Under the pieces are notes generated by a model. The model worked only from the letters and a program-made list of their open reading frames with translations. It was not told where the DNA came from and made no database searches. Source: a virus. Taken from it: 30,344 bases of DNA. Shown here piece by piece: positions 6,598 through 13,561 of the stretch; the first letter of the stretch is position 1; each line of letters starts with the position of its first letter. The stretch lies in IMG/VR virus record IMGVR_UViG_3300033150_001932, positions 1 to 30,344 of that record; one strand, written 5' to 3'. The translations under genes were made by a program, and so were the position numbers.

Positions 6598-8982
6598 ATG
6601 ACCCTGAATGTTGAACACTTACAAGCAGTCGAGAAGTTCCCGCGCAACTTCAAGCCGGCGCGGTTTCCCGAGCACCGCCGTGGCGAGCAGGAGGCTTACC
6701 GCAGGCTAGCCGCGGCACTAGATAAGCTGAAGCAGCGCACCTTGGCAATCATCAGGCGGCGAGCGGGGCACAAGGGCGTGGACATCCCCGGCCTGGGCCC
6801 CGTGGAATTGCACGAGCTTGACCGTGCGATAGCGGAGTACATGGAGGAGTGCACAGGCGGCGCAACGTCCGCCGACGAATGGCTGACATCGCCCGGTATC
6901 CTGCCCGAGACCCTGCGCGTGAACTTCGGCGTGGGGGTGGAGAATGCGGCGCGCACCGTGGGGCGGGAGACGGCCCTGTCTGGAATGCGCAATGACCTGC
7001 CCCTCCGCCGCTTCCTGCGCGAGGGTTACGAGCGCCTGAGCCGGCGCGGATGGAGCTGCCTGCAGGACGTGTTGTACCGCGGCGAGGACAGCGTGACGGC
7101 AATCATCGAGCGCGGTTTGCGCGAGGGCCTCAATCCGCTGGAAATATCGCGGCAACTGTCGCGTCGCTTCGACGCCTACAAGCGCTGGGAGTTTGCACGG
7201 TTAGCGCGCACAGAGGTGGCGATAGCGCAGAACGAGGGGCGGCGGGAGGAGTTCAAGGCTCAGGGCTACAGCGAGCTGGAAGGCGTGGAGTACCCGCCAT
7301 ACCATCCGAATTCGGCAGCGCCATGGTGCACGATAGACTGCCACGATGGACGCAAGCGAGCCTGTGACATCAGGGCGGGGGATATGGTCTTGACACACCG
7401 GGGCCGCTATAAGCGGGTGACTGCCGTAAAAGTTCAAGAATACGATGGACTGATATATGAGGTTGGCCGGTGTGCGCTGACGGCTGAACACCCTGTGGCG
7501 ACCGCGGATGGATGGATGCCAATAGCCGAGGCGGCGGCGAAACGTTGCTCGTTATTGCAAGCCAAGCCAGGCCAGGATTTGCGGCTTCAGAAACTCGAAG
7601 TCCTTGCAACCACGCGGTACCGGCAAGCGCAAGACCTGGTAGCCCTGCTGTTGCAGGTACTGATCTTTGAGCCTGTCGCGAGCCCTGTAATCCCGGTTCT
7701 CATGGGCTCGGCCGTCTATCTCCACAACCTTACGCAATGGTTCGAAAACGAAATCGCAGACGTACCTGCCCATCGGCTTTTGAAATTCGTGCGGGATGTT
7801 GATGCTCTCAAGCCAATTGTGTATGAATTGCTCCGCCGCTGGGGCATTTCGGCGATATGCTTGCGCTTTCTTCAATGCGGCCTTTTCGGGTGCGCCGGCG
7901 CGTTTCATCGGATTGTCGCGCCGCATTCGCACGGAGTGCCTGCGATAAAGTTCGCTGGTTTCTTTGGTGAGGCCCTTGCACCAAGAGGCGCGAGGGCGGG
8001 TCGGTATCCCGTGGTGTTGCATTGTCCGCAATATGGCCGAATCGCCGGACGGACTATAGTTGAGGCTTGCGGCAATTTGCTTCAAGGTCCAGCCTTTGCC
8101 CCAATAGCGGTCGCGGATATAGTCAAGAAGGGCATCAGGGCCGGTGAAACCCAGTTCTGCCAAGCGGGTGCGGGTGGTGGCTCGTATTCGCATGCTGTCA
8201 GTATACGCAATTTGGATGTGCGAATCAAGAGGTATCGCGGCCCAGTCTATGATTTTGAGGTTGATGAAGACGGCACATTCAGCAGCGATACGCTTATTTG
8301 CCACAACTGCGTGTGTTCGACCACCATCGACCCTGACACGGGCTACATCCTGCCCGACGTGGCGAGCACTGCGTGTTGGATTTGCCAAGCGGCACGAGAG
8401 GAGGCAATGGCGAGATTTGACGCGGTGCAGAACCGTTCGGCCAGCGATGAACTGGGGCGGCCCACACGGATTGGACTGGATGCACCCGAACGCAATCCGC
8501 ATCGCGTGGCATGGGTTTGCCGGCCCTCGCTATTCAAGTTCGCCGAGAAAGCGCCTCCACCGCCGCGGGATATCGGGAGCATTCCAATCTGCGTGGAATT
8601 GCGCGACCAGGAGCTGGGCGATAATGGCGAACGTTTGGCGAGCAGACTGCTTCGACTGGAAACCACGGAGCATACTGCACCATTTGACGGTATCGAGCCC
8701 GAGCTCAAGGAAGCCTGGGAAATCAAGACGAAGCGGGCTGGGAGTAAACACATGCAAATCAGGATGGGGCCGCACGCGAAGCGGCGCAAGGCCGAATGGC
8801 TGGCTATGCATGAGGGCTACACAGCCCGGACCTGCGTTGTACTGGTGGACGAACTGAATAAGTCCGAAGTCTATATTAAAGAGGGCTTTGGAAGTTTCAG
8901 GATCAACAGTATGGAGCATGTGGCGACTGTGGAACCGAGCGGCCGCGTGCAATGGCATAGGGAGATTTGGTGGCGCGAATGA
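6598..8982 (+). CDS. MuF-type head protein interrupted by an intein, with a nuclease-like C-terminal domain
   Basis: A 794-aa precursor. Residues 1-243 are the MuF (SPP1 gp7/Mu gpF) minor head protein, recognised by 'FARLARTEVAIAQNEGRREEF' near 207-227 and the 'YPPYHPNS' that leads to its CxC motif. Residues 244-570 are an intein inserted just before that motif, so the spliced join would be 'AAPW|CVCSTTIDPDTG' and the mature protein 467 aa. The extein's last 140 residues carry a separate domain with 'TEHTAPFDGIEPELKEAWEIKT'. This D...ExK arrangement resembles PD-(D/E)xK nucleases and fits the known habit of MuF proteins to carry toxin domains. ATG 6598 is preferred to a TTG at 6574. MuF is packaged in the head next to the portal, whose gene precedes it. 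Confidence 0.85.
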   Translation: MTLNVEHLQAVEKFPRNFKPARFPEHRRGEQEAYRRLAAALDKLKQRTLAIIRRRAGHKGVDIPGLGPVELHELDRAIAEYMEECTGGATSADEWLTSPGILPETLRVNFGVGVENAARTVGRETALSGMRNDLPLRRFLREGYERLSRRGWSCLQDVLYRGEDSVTAIIERGLREGLNPLEISRQLSRRFDAYKRWEFARLARTEVAIAQNEGRREEFKAQGYSELEGVEYPPYHPNSAAPWCTIDCHDGRKRACDIRAGDMVLTHRGRYKRVTAVKVQEYDGLIYEVGRCALTAEHPVATADGWMPIAEAAAKRCSLLQAKPGQDLRLQKLEVLATTRYRQAQDLVALLLQVLIFEPVASPVIPVLMGSAVYLHNLTQWFENEIADVPAHRLLKFVRDVDALKPIVYELLRRWGISAICLRFLQCGLFGCAGAFHRIVAPHSHGVPAIKFAGFFGEALAPRGARAGRYPVVLHCPQYGRIAGRTIVEACGNLLQGPAFAPIAVADIVKKGIRAGETQFCQAGAGGGSYSHAVSIRNLDVRIKRYRGPVYDFEVDEDGTFSSDTLICHNCVCSTTIDPDTGYILPDVASTACWICQAAREEAMARFDAVQNRSASDELGRPTRIGLDAPERNPHRVAWVCRPSLFKFAEKAPPPPRDIGSIPICVELRDQELGDNGERLASRLLRLETTEHTAPFDGIEPELKEAWEIKTKRAGSKHMQIRMGPHAKRRKAEWLAMHEGYTARTCVVLVDELNKSEVYIKEGFGSFRINSMEHVATVEPSGRVQWHREIWWRE
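7552..8193 (-). CDS. antisense intein-encoded homing endonuclease (EDxHD/Vsr-like, DUF559-related)
   Basis: A 213-aa protein on the minus strand inside the intein. Residues 35-66 form a helix-turn-helix (TLKQIAASLNY...ILRTMQHHGI). Residues about 70-100 resemble a NUMOD-type DNA-binding linker (RRDNPMKR). Residues 118-191 are a Vsr/DUF559-like nuclease: 'AAEQFIHNWL' (E121), 'RYVCDFVF' (D147), 'KVVEIDGRAH' (E158, D160, H164), then 'DRLKDQYLQQQGYQVLRLP'. This is the EDxHD arrangement known for homing endonucleases of phage inteins and introns. It presumably cuts intein-less MuF genes. ATG 8193 is chosen because the nuclease architecture starts there and a promoter is placed exactly upstream; the frame continues open to 8502 on the same strand. 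The stop TAA overlaps a sense TTA (Leu) codon at 7552. Confidence 0.87.
   Translation of the reverse strand: MRIRATTRTRLAELGFTGPDALLDYIRDRYWGKGWTLKQIAASLNYSPSGDSAILRTMQHHGIPTRPRASWCKGLTKETSELYRRHSVRMRRDNPMKRAGAPEKAALKKAQAYRRNAPAAEQFIHNWLESINIPHEFQKPMGRYVCDFVFEPLRKVVEIDGRAHENRDYRARDRLKDQYLQQQGYQVLRLPVPRGCKDFEFLKPQILAWLGLQ
8193..8228 (-). promoter_or_regulatory. antisense sigma70-type promoter giving a leaderless endonuclease transcript
   Basis: On the minus strand, TTGATT (complement of 8223-8228) and TATACT (complement of 8200-8205) are separated by exactly 17 nt. Six nt lie between TATACT and the ATG, so +1 would be the A of ATG at 8193. No Shine-Dalgarno sequence is present, which agrees with a leaderless mRNA. 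The element lies in the sense codons of the intein's C-terminal half and is AT-rich against its GC-rich surroundings. Confidence 0.7.
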
Positions 8983-9278
8983 TAGCTTGGTATGTAGGTG
9001 CAAGCGAAGATGGTGCCGACATTTGTGCGGCAACATTTATGACGTCACTGCTAAATTGGGCGGCGGAAGCAGCCGTGCGGCATGGCATAGATATTACAGT
9101 GCTCATGGGGCAATCGCCGTGGGAAGGGAGCTTCCCTGTTGAGGATTTACCGGCACTGATTGATGCATTGTCGGCATTGCTGGACATTGCACCCGAGAGG
9201 TTCCAGCCTGCATTGAGTACTATGTTGTCGGTGGCGCACCGGGCACTGAAGGTGGGTCAGCCGGTCGAGATAGAGTGA
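8979..9278 (+). CDS. hypothetical protein overlapping the MuF stop
   Basis: A 99-aa predicted protein starting at ATG 8979, which overlaps the MuF stop by 4 nt (ATGA); TTG and GTG codons at 8967 and 8970 are possible alternatives. The sequence opens 'MIAWYVGASEDGADICAATF' and continues with amphipathic helices. No family is recognised. A gene tightly coupled to a MuF protein that carries a toxin-like tail could be its immunity protein, but I see no immunity-family motif, so this is only a positional idea. It may equally be a minor head component. Confidence 0.55.
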   Translation: MIAWYVGASEDGADICAATFMTSLLNWAAEAAVRHGIDITVLMGQSPWEGSFPVEDLPALIDALSALLDIAPERFQPALSTMLSVAHRALKVGQPVEIE

Positions 9279-9301
9279 CAAAATACAAAGGGGGAGTAGT
9301 C

Positions 9302-9784
9302 ATGAGCACACTGCCGGAGTTGATACGAGAGGGCATAGAAGGCCTTGAATCGGTCGAGATAGCCCTGCCACTGGAACAAGAAATAAAGGCGGCATTGCGA
9401 CGGGCCAAGAAGGGCGAAGTCGCGGAGGCAGGGGAAGCCCTGATAGTCGCAGTCCAGGAGCAGGCCGACAAGGCGAGCAAGAATATCGAACGGGCGGAAT
9501 CATCCTGGGACGCGCACGCAGGACCGCGTAGCTTTATCTGGGCGCGACACCTGTACCAGAAGGCAATTAAAAAATGGCGCAATGCGCGAAACGATGATAT
9601 TGCGGCATTACGGGAGTTCTGCAGGGATGCATTGGAGGTGGCATGCTATGACACGTGCTGCCAAATCGAGTTCTTCTATTATGACCCGGCGACTGGGATA
9701 AAGACTCGTGGCTATCACTACGACAAGCGGCAGGCGGCCCGCCGCCGCGATTACTCGCGGCTGATGAAGCGGCTGGGCCTGTGA
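9302..9784 (+). CDS. hypothetical helical protein
   Basis: A 160-aa protein with a strong AAAGGGGGAG ribosome-binding site 5-6 nt before ATG 9302. An in-frame GTG at 9275 overlaps the previous stop but has no site of its own. The first 120 residues are alpha-helical and rich in Ala, Glu, Lys and Arg. The last part has three Cys (REFCRD, CYDTCC) and an aromatic 'IEFFYYDP' strand, ending in a basic tail (RRRDYSRLMKRLGL). It lies among head genes, and its product might be a virion or assembly component. Family not recognised. Confidence 0.6.
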   Translation: MSTLPELIREGIEGLESVEIALPLEQEIKAALRRAKKGEVAEAGEALIVAVQEQADKASKNIERAESSWDAHAGPRSFIWARHLYQKAIKKWRNARNDDIAALREFCRDALEVACYDTCCQIEFFYYDPATGIKTRGYHYDKRQAARRRDYSRLMKRLGL

Positions 9785-9806
9785 ATACTCAAAGGGGGAG
9801 TAACGA

Positions 9807-10118
9807 ATGAGACGAAGACAACGACAGGGATTGCCAGAGGCCAGCAAGGAGCTGAAGGAATCAGTACTGGAGGCCGTCAAGAGGGTCCTCCCCAAGGGCT
9901 TCGATGCAGAATTGGTGGACGCGGCACGGCCTGGGCACGTGCGATTGCGCATTATGGGCCCATGCACCCGCGGCCACAGGGATGGTATACTCGAATGGTC
10001 GTGGCCGGTAACCACCAAGCCAGTGACCCCGTCAATCCTGGACGGCTTCAAGCGCGCCTGCAAGGCGTGGGCCAAGGAGCCACGGCTGAAGGGGGGAGGC
10101 GGTCATGGCAAGGCCTGA
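9807..10118 (+). CDS. hypothetical protein
   Basis: A 103-aa basic protein beginning 'MRRRQRQGLPEASKELKESV', preceded by AAGGGGGAG. It shows a helical start, a beta-rich middle (HVRLRIMGPC...ILEWSWPVTT) and a basic C-terminal helix (FKRACKAWAKEPRLK). Its stop lies 13 nt inside the acetyltransferase gene, so the two are translated together. No family is recognised. Confidence 0.6.
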   Translation: MRRRQRQGLPEASKELKESVLEAVKRVLPKGFDAELVDAARPGHVRLRIMGPCTRGHRDGILEWSWPVTTKPVTPSILDGFKRACKAWAKEPRLKGGGGHGKA

Positions 10119-10830
10119 GGATGTGACGGCCGCGGGAATGGTAGCAGCGGAGTGCCGTGGTGGCGGCACCTATTGGCACCACGAGACGGCAATCGTCGAG
10201 CCGGGGGCAGAGATAGCGCCCGGGGTCGTGATTTGGCACTTCACGCACGTGCGCGCCGGTGCCCAAATAGGCATGAATACGCGAATCGGCAAGGGCTGCT
10301 ACGTGGCCGAAGAGGCCGTGGTCGGCGCCCGCTGCAAGGTGCAGAACGGCGTGAACCTGTGGAACGGTGTCACCTGCGAGGACGACGTTTTCATCGGCCC
10401 GCAGGCGGTCTTCACCAACGTGCGCTACCCGCGGGCTTACAGGCGGGCGGAGAAGTGGGGTCGCACGCTGCTGAAGCGCTGCTGTACGGTGGGTGCTGGT
10501 GCAGTCATAGTGTGTGCCGAGCAGCGCACCATAGGCGAATATGCCTTCGTGGGTGCAGGGGCGGTAGTGACGCACGACGTGCCACCGCAGACGCTGGTCG
10601 CTGGCAACCCGGCGCAATTTATCGATTTCGTGTGCATGTGCGGCCATCCATTGCGGACGCGCGGCCTATTGATACCGGTAGAGCAGGGGCATGACGTATA
10701 TTGGCACGCACTCATGCCCGACAGGATCGTGACCTGCCAGCATTGCAGTGAGTCCTACAGGCTGGGTGACTTGCTGGACGCGGCCGACGGATTGCGGAGA
10801 AGGAGAGACTACTCGTGGAATGCGAAGTGA
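10105..10830 (+). CDS. left-handed beta-helix sugar N-acetyltransferase (WbpD/WlbB type)
   Basis: A 241-aa hexapeptide-repeat acyltransferase. It carries the hallmarks of enzymes that N-acetylate UDP-3-amino-sugars: 'IWHFTHVRAGAQIG', 'CKVQNGVNLWNGVTCEDDVFIGPQAVFTN', 'VGAGAVI', 'IGEYAFVGAGAVVTHDVP', and 'LVAGNPA' closing the beta-helix. A C-terminal zinc-ribbon-like tail (CMCGHPL...CQHC) also occurs in this family. The usual reaction transfers acetyl from acetyl-CoA to a UDP-2-acetamido-3-amino-2,3-dideoxyhexuronate or relative, in the cytoplasm. Finding it among head genes, with two glycosyltransferases 5 kb downstream, suggests a phage-encoded sugar made for virion or host-surface decoration. 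GGGGGGAGG precedes the start, and the 3' end overlaps the next small gene by 16 nt. Confidence 0.85.
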   Translation: MARPEDVTAAGMVAAECRGGGTYWHHETAIVEPGAEIAPGVVIWHFTHVRAGAQIGMNTRIGKGCYVAEEAVVGARCKVQNGVNLWNGVTCEDDVFIGPQAVFTNVRYPRAYRRAEKWGRTLLKRCCTVGAGAVIVCAEQRTIGEYAFVGAGAVVTHDVPPQTLVAGNPAQFIDFVCMCGHPLRTRGLLIPVEQGHDVYWHALMPDRIVTCQHCSESYRLGDLLDAADGLRRRRDYSWNAK

Positions 10831-10994
10831 GGGATTGCAGGGAGACGGCATGGTACGCAGTGCGGCTCGGTGGGCGTTTGGTATGGCTGTGCCCACGGCA
10901 CCGGCTGGACGCGGTGCTGGCCGGGCGCGAGCTACCTCCTCTGGAGTGCGCCGCCGAGGACGACAATGGTAGCGACGGGGGCGATGACGAGTGA
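10815..10994 (+). CDS. 59-aa cysteine-containing mini-protein
   Basis: A short frame starting at GTG 10815, with AAGGAGAG about 8 nt upstream inside the acetyltransferase gene, and ending at TGA 10994. It reads 'ECEVRDCRETAWYAVRLGGR' and then 'WLCPRHRLDAVLAG'. This C-x4-C...CPRH pattern suggests a single zinc site (Cys3His) of the kind in many small phage proteins. The tail is acidic (EDDNGSDGGDDE). It overlaps the acetyltransferase by 16 nt and the next gene by 4 nt (GTGA). Shortness limits confidence, but the signals and the chain of overlaps argue that it is real. Confidence 0.6.
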   Translation: MECEVRDCRETAWYAVRLGGRLVWLCPRHRLDAVLAGRELPPLECAAEDDNGSDGGDDE

Positions 10995-11167
10995 AGGTCC
11001 TTATCCCGCGAATGCCGCGGCAGTGGCTCGTGACATGCCCGCGCTGTGGCAGGCCGTTTGTTGTCAAGGCCAAGGCCCGTTGCCCGCGTTGCGGCGAGCT
11101 GGTGGTACTGGATGCAGAAAAGTATGCAACAAAGGGGGCCAGTCGTGGACGGCGCGCGCTGGTATGA
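10991..11167 (+). CDS. 58-aa zinc-ribbon protein
   Basis: Starts at GTG 10991, overlapping the preceding stop by 4 nt. It contains a textbook zinc ribbon, 'TCPRCGRPF' followed after 12 residues by 'RCPRCGELVVLD', that is two CPRCG knuckles. A basic tail follows (KGASRGRRALV). Such stand-alone ribbons in phages bind nucleic acid or act as protein adaptors. The 3' end overlaps the protease gene by 23 nt, which holds that gene's AAAGGGGG ribosome-binding site. Confidence 0.7.
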   Translation: MKVLIPRMPRQWLVTCPRCGRPFVVKAKARCPRCGELVVLDAEKYATKGASRGRRALV

Positions 11168-13103
11168 AATCCCGAATCCGAATTATAGCGGACAGGAGTG
11201 GGGCGGCCACGAGCGATTGGCCGCCGCGGGGGGTGCCGGTAGCCCGGTGCTACGCTGGGCGCCGCTGGCCCGCTCCGGGGTGTGGCAGGTGCGCTCGGTG
11301 CTATTTCCACGCGATACCTGGGCTGACCGCGAGAGTTGCGAACGTTGGGTGCAAGAGCACCGCGAGGAGTTGGTGGTGACGACCGTGACAAACTTGATGG
11401 TGAAGACGGTGACACTGAAGGCCGATGGGTTCGGCCCCGAGCCTACCGAGGACCAGATGGAGTTGATCAACGAGTACGCCCTGGAGCCACTCACGCCCGA
11501 CCAGGTGTACACGCGGCGCATGCGGTTGGCAAACGACCAGTGGGACCGGTCACTGGAGCGATTCAGCCGCGGAACGCTGCGCGCACTGGCCAAGACCATC
11601 ATCGGAAAGAGCGTGATGGAGGGGCACGACCATGGCAGGGCACCCCTGGGGCGATTCTATGATGCACGCGTGGGCAAGGACCCGAAGGGCGAAAATGATT
11701 GGCAGTGGCTGAATGCCTACTGGTATACCGTGAAAACAGCAGCCAATGAACCCATGCGACAAAGCATTGATGCAGGGGTATGGCGTGACGTCAGCATAGG
11801 GTTCTTCTACGAGTGGATGCAATGCAGCATCTGCCAGGAAAACTACATGGACGAGAACAAGTGCCCGCATATCAAGGGGAACAGGTATCCATTGGAGGAG
11901 TGCGTCGATCCCTCGGATACGCCACTTACCGAGGATGGTAGCCAGGCGATTTGCGGGGTAATCTACCGCGGCAAGGCCGAAGCGGTAGAAGGCTCGTTCG
12001 TGTACCTAGGGGCGCAGTATGGCGCCGAGGTAGTCAAGGCGGCCATGAGCGGCGACTTGGTGGCCGCGAAAAAACTCAAGCTGGGCGAGGAGGAACCGGA
12101 AGTGTCACAGGCAAGGAAGGCGAGGTTGGTAGTGCCGGGGTTGGATAGCGACGCCAAACCGGAGGGTAAGATGAGCGAGGGGGCGCACATCGGCACGCCT
12201 CACAGGCTCCCACCTGCACCGGAGGACGCGCGTTGGAACCCGGATGGCGTGAGCGAGGCGCAAATCATCCATACGATTCTGGGCAATTGGCAGAATGACC
12301 GGGAACCGAACTGGGATAATGCCAAGAAATGCAACGTCTACTGGCGCGACCCGGGAGACCGCATAAACGACTACAAGTTGAAGGTAGCGCGACGTGATCC
12401 CATCCGCAATGACGGCAGGCTGAAGCTGTTCTGGAGGCAAGTGGCGAGCCGCATGGCCATCCTATTTGGGGCGCGCGGCGGTGTGGACATCCCCAGGGAG
12501 GACCGGCGAGCTTGCTACGATGAATTGGTTCGCTGCTACAAGGTTTTCGACAAGGAACCCCCGGAGTTCAAGATTGCTGACCAGCAGATGGGGCTTGATG
12601 CATTCATAGACTTGACAGGGAGCTGGCCCGACTTGGACCACGTGGTGTTTAGGGCGGGCGAGTTCGGCATATTGGCGACTGGGGCGGGCCCGGACCCCGG
12701 TGGCGGCACAGACATGGCGGGCAAAGGAGCTGATACGATGGACGATGCACAGGTAAAGGAACTGCAGGAGGCGCTAGAGGCGGAGAAGGCCAAGGCCGAA
12801 GAAGCCCAGAAGGCGGCGGAACATTCCGCCAAGGAGGCCGCGGCATTGCGGGCTCGCGTAGTCGAGGACGTCGTGCGTCTGGCCGGCGTGCTCAAGCGCG
12901 AGGCGGAACTGGAGACACTGCAAGCCGCATTCGGCGAGGACCTGGCCTCCATGCCGGCAGAGAAGCTGCTGGAACTGCAAAGCCGCTGGCAGAAGCTCTG
13001 GGACGAGGAGCGGCCACACGGCCAGCAGAGTGACCCCGGCGACAGCGCCGACAGCGCCGACGACGAGACGGTGGTAACCGTCACCGGGCCGCTCATGGCC
13101 TAA
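11145..13103 (+). CDS. prohead protease-scaffold fusion with zinc-knuckle insert
   Basis: A 652-aa protein. Residues about 95-300 match the HK97/S78 prohead protease pattern: 'VMEGHDHGRAPLGRF' (H161/H163), 'WRDVSIGF' (candidate nucleophile S217) and 'AEAVEGSFVYLGAQYGA' (E282). Between them is a zinc knuckle, CSIC...CPH at 227-242. Residues about 364-474 are a helical domain with 'RINDYKLKVARRD' and 'ASRMAILFGARGG', which I recall from other large phage proteases. Residues 534-587 form a strong coiled coil (EALEAEKAKAEEAQKAAEHS), the scaffold part, followed by an acidic tail. Self-cleavage and scaffold removal during head maturation is the expected role, just before the capsid genes. GTG 11145 has AAAGGGGG upstream, and an ATG at 11124 is possible. 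Confidence 0.78.
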   Translation: MDGARWYEIPNPNYSGQEWGGHERLAAAGGAGSPVLRWAPLARSGVWQVRSVLFPRDTWADRESCERWVQEHREELVVTTVTNLMVKTVTLKADGFGPEPTEDQMELINEYALEPLTPDQVYTRRMRLANDQWDRSLERFSRGTLRALAKTIIGKSVMEGHDHGRAPLGRFYDARVGKDPKGENDWQWLNAYWYTVKTAANEPMRQSIDAGVWRDVSIGFFYEWMQCSICQENYMDENKCPHIKGNRYPLEECVDPSDTPLTEDGSQAICGVIYRGKAEAVEGSFVYLGAQYGAEVVKAAMSGDLVAAKKLKLGEEEPEVSQARKARLVVPGLDSDAKPEGKMSEGAHIGTPHRLPPAPEDARWNPDGVSEAQIIHTILGNWQNDREPNWDNAKKCNVYWRDPGDRINDYKLKVARRDPIRNDGRLKLFWRQVASRMAILFGARGGVDIPREDRRACYDELVRCYKVFDKEPPEFKIADQQMGLDAFIDLTGSWPDLDHVVFRAGEFGILATGAGPDPGGGTDMAGKGADTMDDAQVKELQEALEAEKAKAEEAQKAAEHSAKEAAALRARVVEDVVRLAGVLKREAELETLQAAFGEDLASMPAEKLLELQSRWQKLWDEERPHGQQSDPGDSADSADDETVVTVTGPLMA

Positions 13104-13137
13104 CAGGGGGAAATAGCGAGGACGAGGTGATATTGAT

Positions 13138-13548
13138 ATGGCACTTCCAGTTATCGGTGGACCGAATTACGATAACTGCTTGGTCTGCGCCTGCAAGGTG
13201 GTTGATACGTACACTGCGGCCATCGCAGTCGGAGACCTGGTGGAATGGTCTACCAGCTCTAACATGGCAATCAACAGCCACGCGACCGACCGCGGGTTCG
13301 AGCACGTGGGCGAGGTCATCGCCTTGAGCGAGGACAGCACCGTGGCCACGGTTCGCTGGTTCGGCTACAACAAGATAATCCAAGTGACTTACTCCGGCAC
13401 GATAGCTTTGGGCAATTACCCGATGTGTTGCTCGGCCACGTACGACAAGGTCGTGGGGTCGGGTTCGGCGACAAGTTCGGTGGCCAAGGCTCGCGTCGTG
13501 GCGAAGGACGTTCCCGCCTCCGGAGAAGTCTTGGTGGCGGTACGATAG
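13138..13548 (+). CDS. capsid decoration-like protein
   Basis: A 136-aa beta-rich protein directly before the major capsid gene, with GAGGTGAT 8 nt before ATG 13138. It has alternating strands such as 'AAIAVGDLVEWS', 'GEVIALSEDSTVATVRWFG' and 'VVAKDVPASGEVLVAVR'. This pattern and length recall DUF2190-like or lambda gpD-like head decoration proteins, which bind the outside of mature heads. Four cysteines (CLVCAC, CC) are unusual for the group. Assignment rests on position and overall look. Confidence 0.6.
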   Translation: MALPVIGGPNYDNCLVCACKVVDTYTAAIAVGDLVEWSTSSNMAINSHATDRGFEHVGEVIALSEDSTVATVRWFGYNKIIQVTYSGTIALGNYPMCCSATYDKVVGSGSATSSVAKARVVAKDVPASGEVLVAVR

Positions 13549-13561
13549 GAGGCGATGACGA

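Larger units (their letters stand above)
7327..8307 (+). mobile_element. intein in the MuF gene with antisense homing endonuclease
   Basis: The 327-aa insertion begins with Cys1 (TGC 7327) and ends with His-Asn before Cys+1 (TGC 8308). Block A is 'CTIDCHDGRKRACDIRAGDMV'-like, block B is LTAEHPVAT (TxxH, T52/H55), and the C-terminal blocks F/G read 'YRGPVYDFEVDEDGTF...LICHN'. All residues needed for Cys-type protein splicing are present. The Hint half-domains take up only about 75 N-terminal and 38 C-terminal residues. The roughly 214 codons between them are the exact complement of the homing endonuclease gene on the other strand. The insertion point is in the conserved C-x-C motif of MuF, the sort of invariant site inteins favour. 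Confidence 0.88.

Noticed and set aside
8194-8502. N-terminal extension of the antisense endonuclease up to 8502
   Set aside because: The frame is open but the extra residues complement the MuF extein, show no domain, and the promoter is positioned for ATG 8193.
8144-8857. Second + strand frame of 237 codons over the MuF C-terminal half
   Set aside because: It runs in another frame through the intein end and extein, lacks a ribosome-binding site, and has no domain-like pattern; it is a shadow.
13041-13064. Short repeat of GACAGCGCC in the protease-scaffold C-terminus
   Set aside because: Only two 9-bp units in an acidic low-complexity tail, in frame and without visible consequence.
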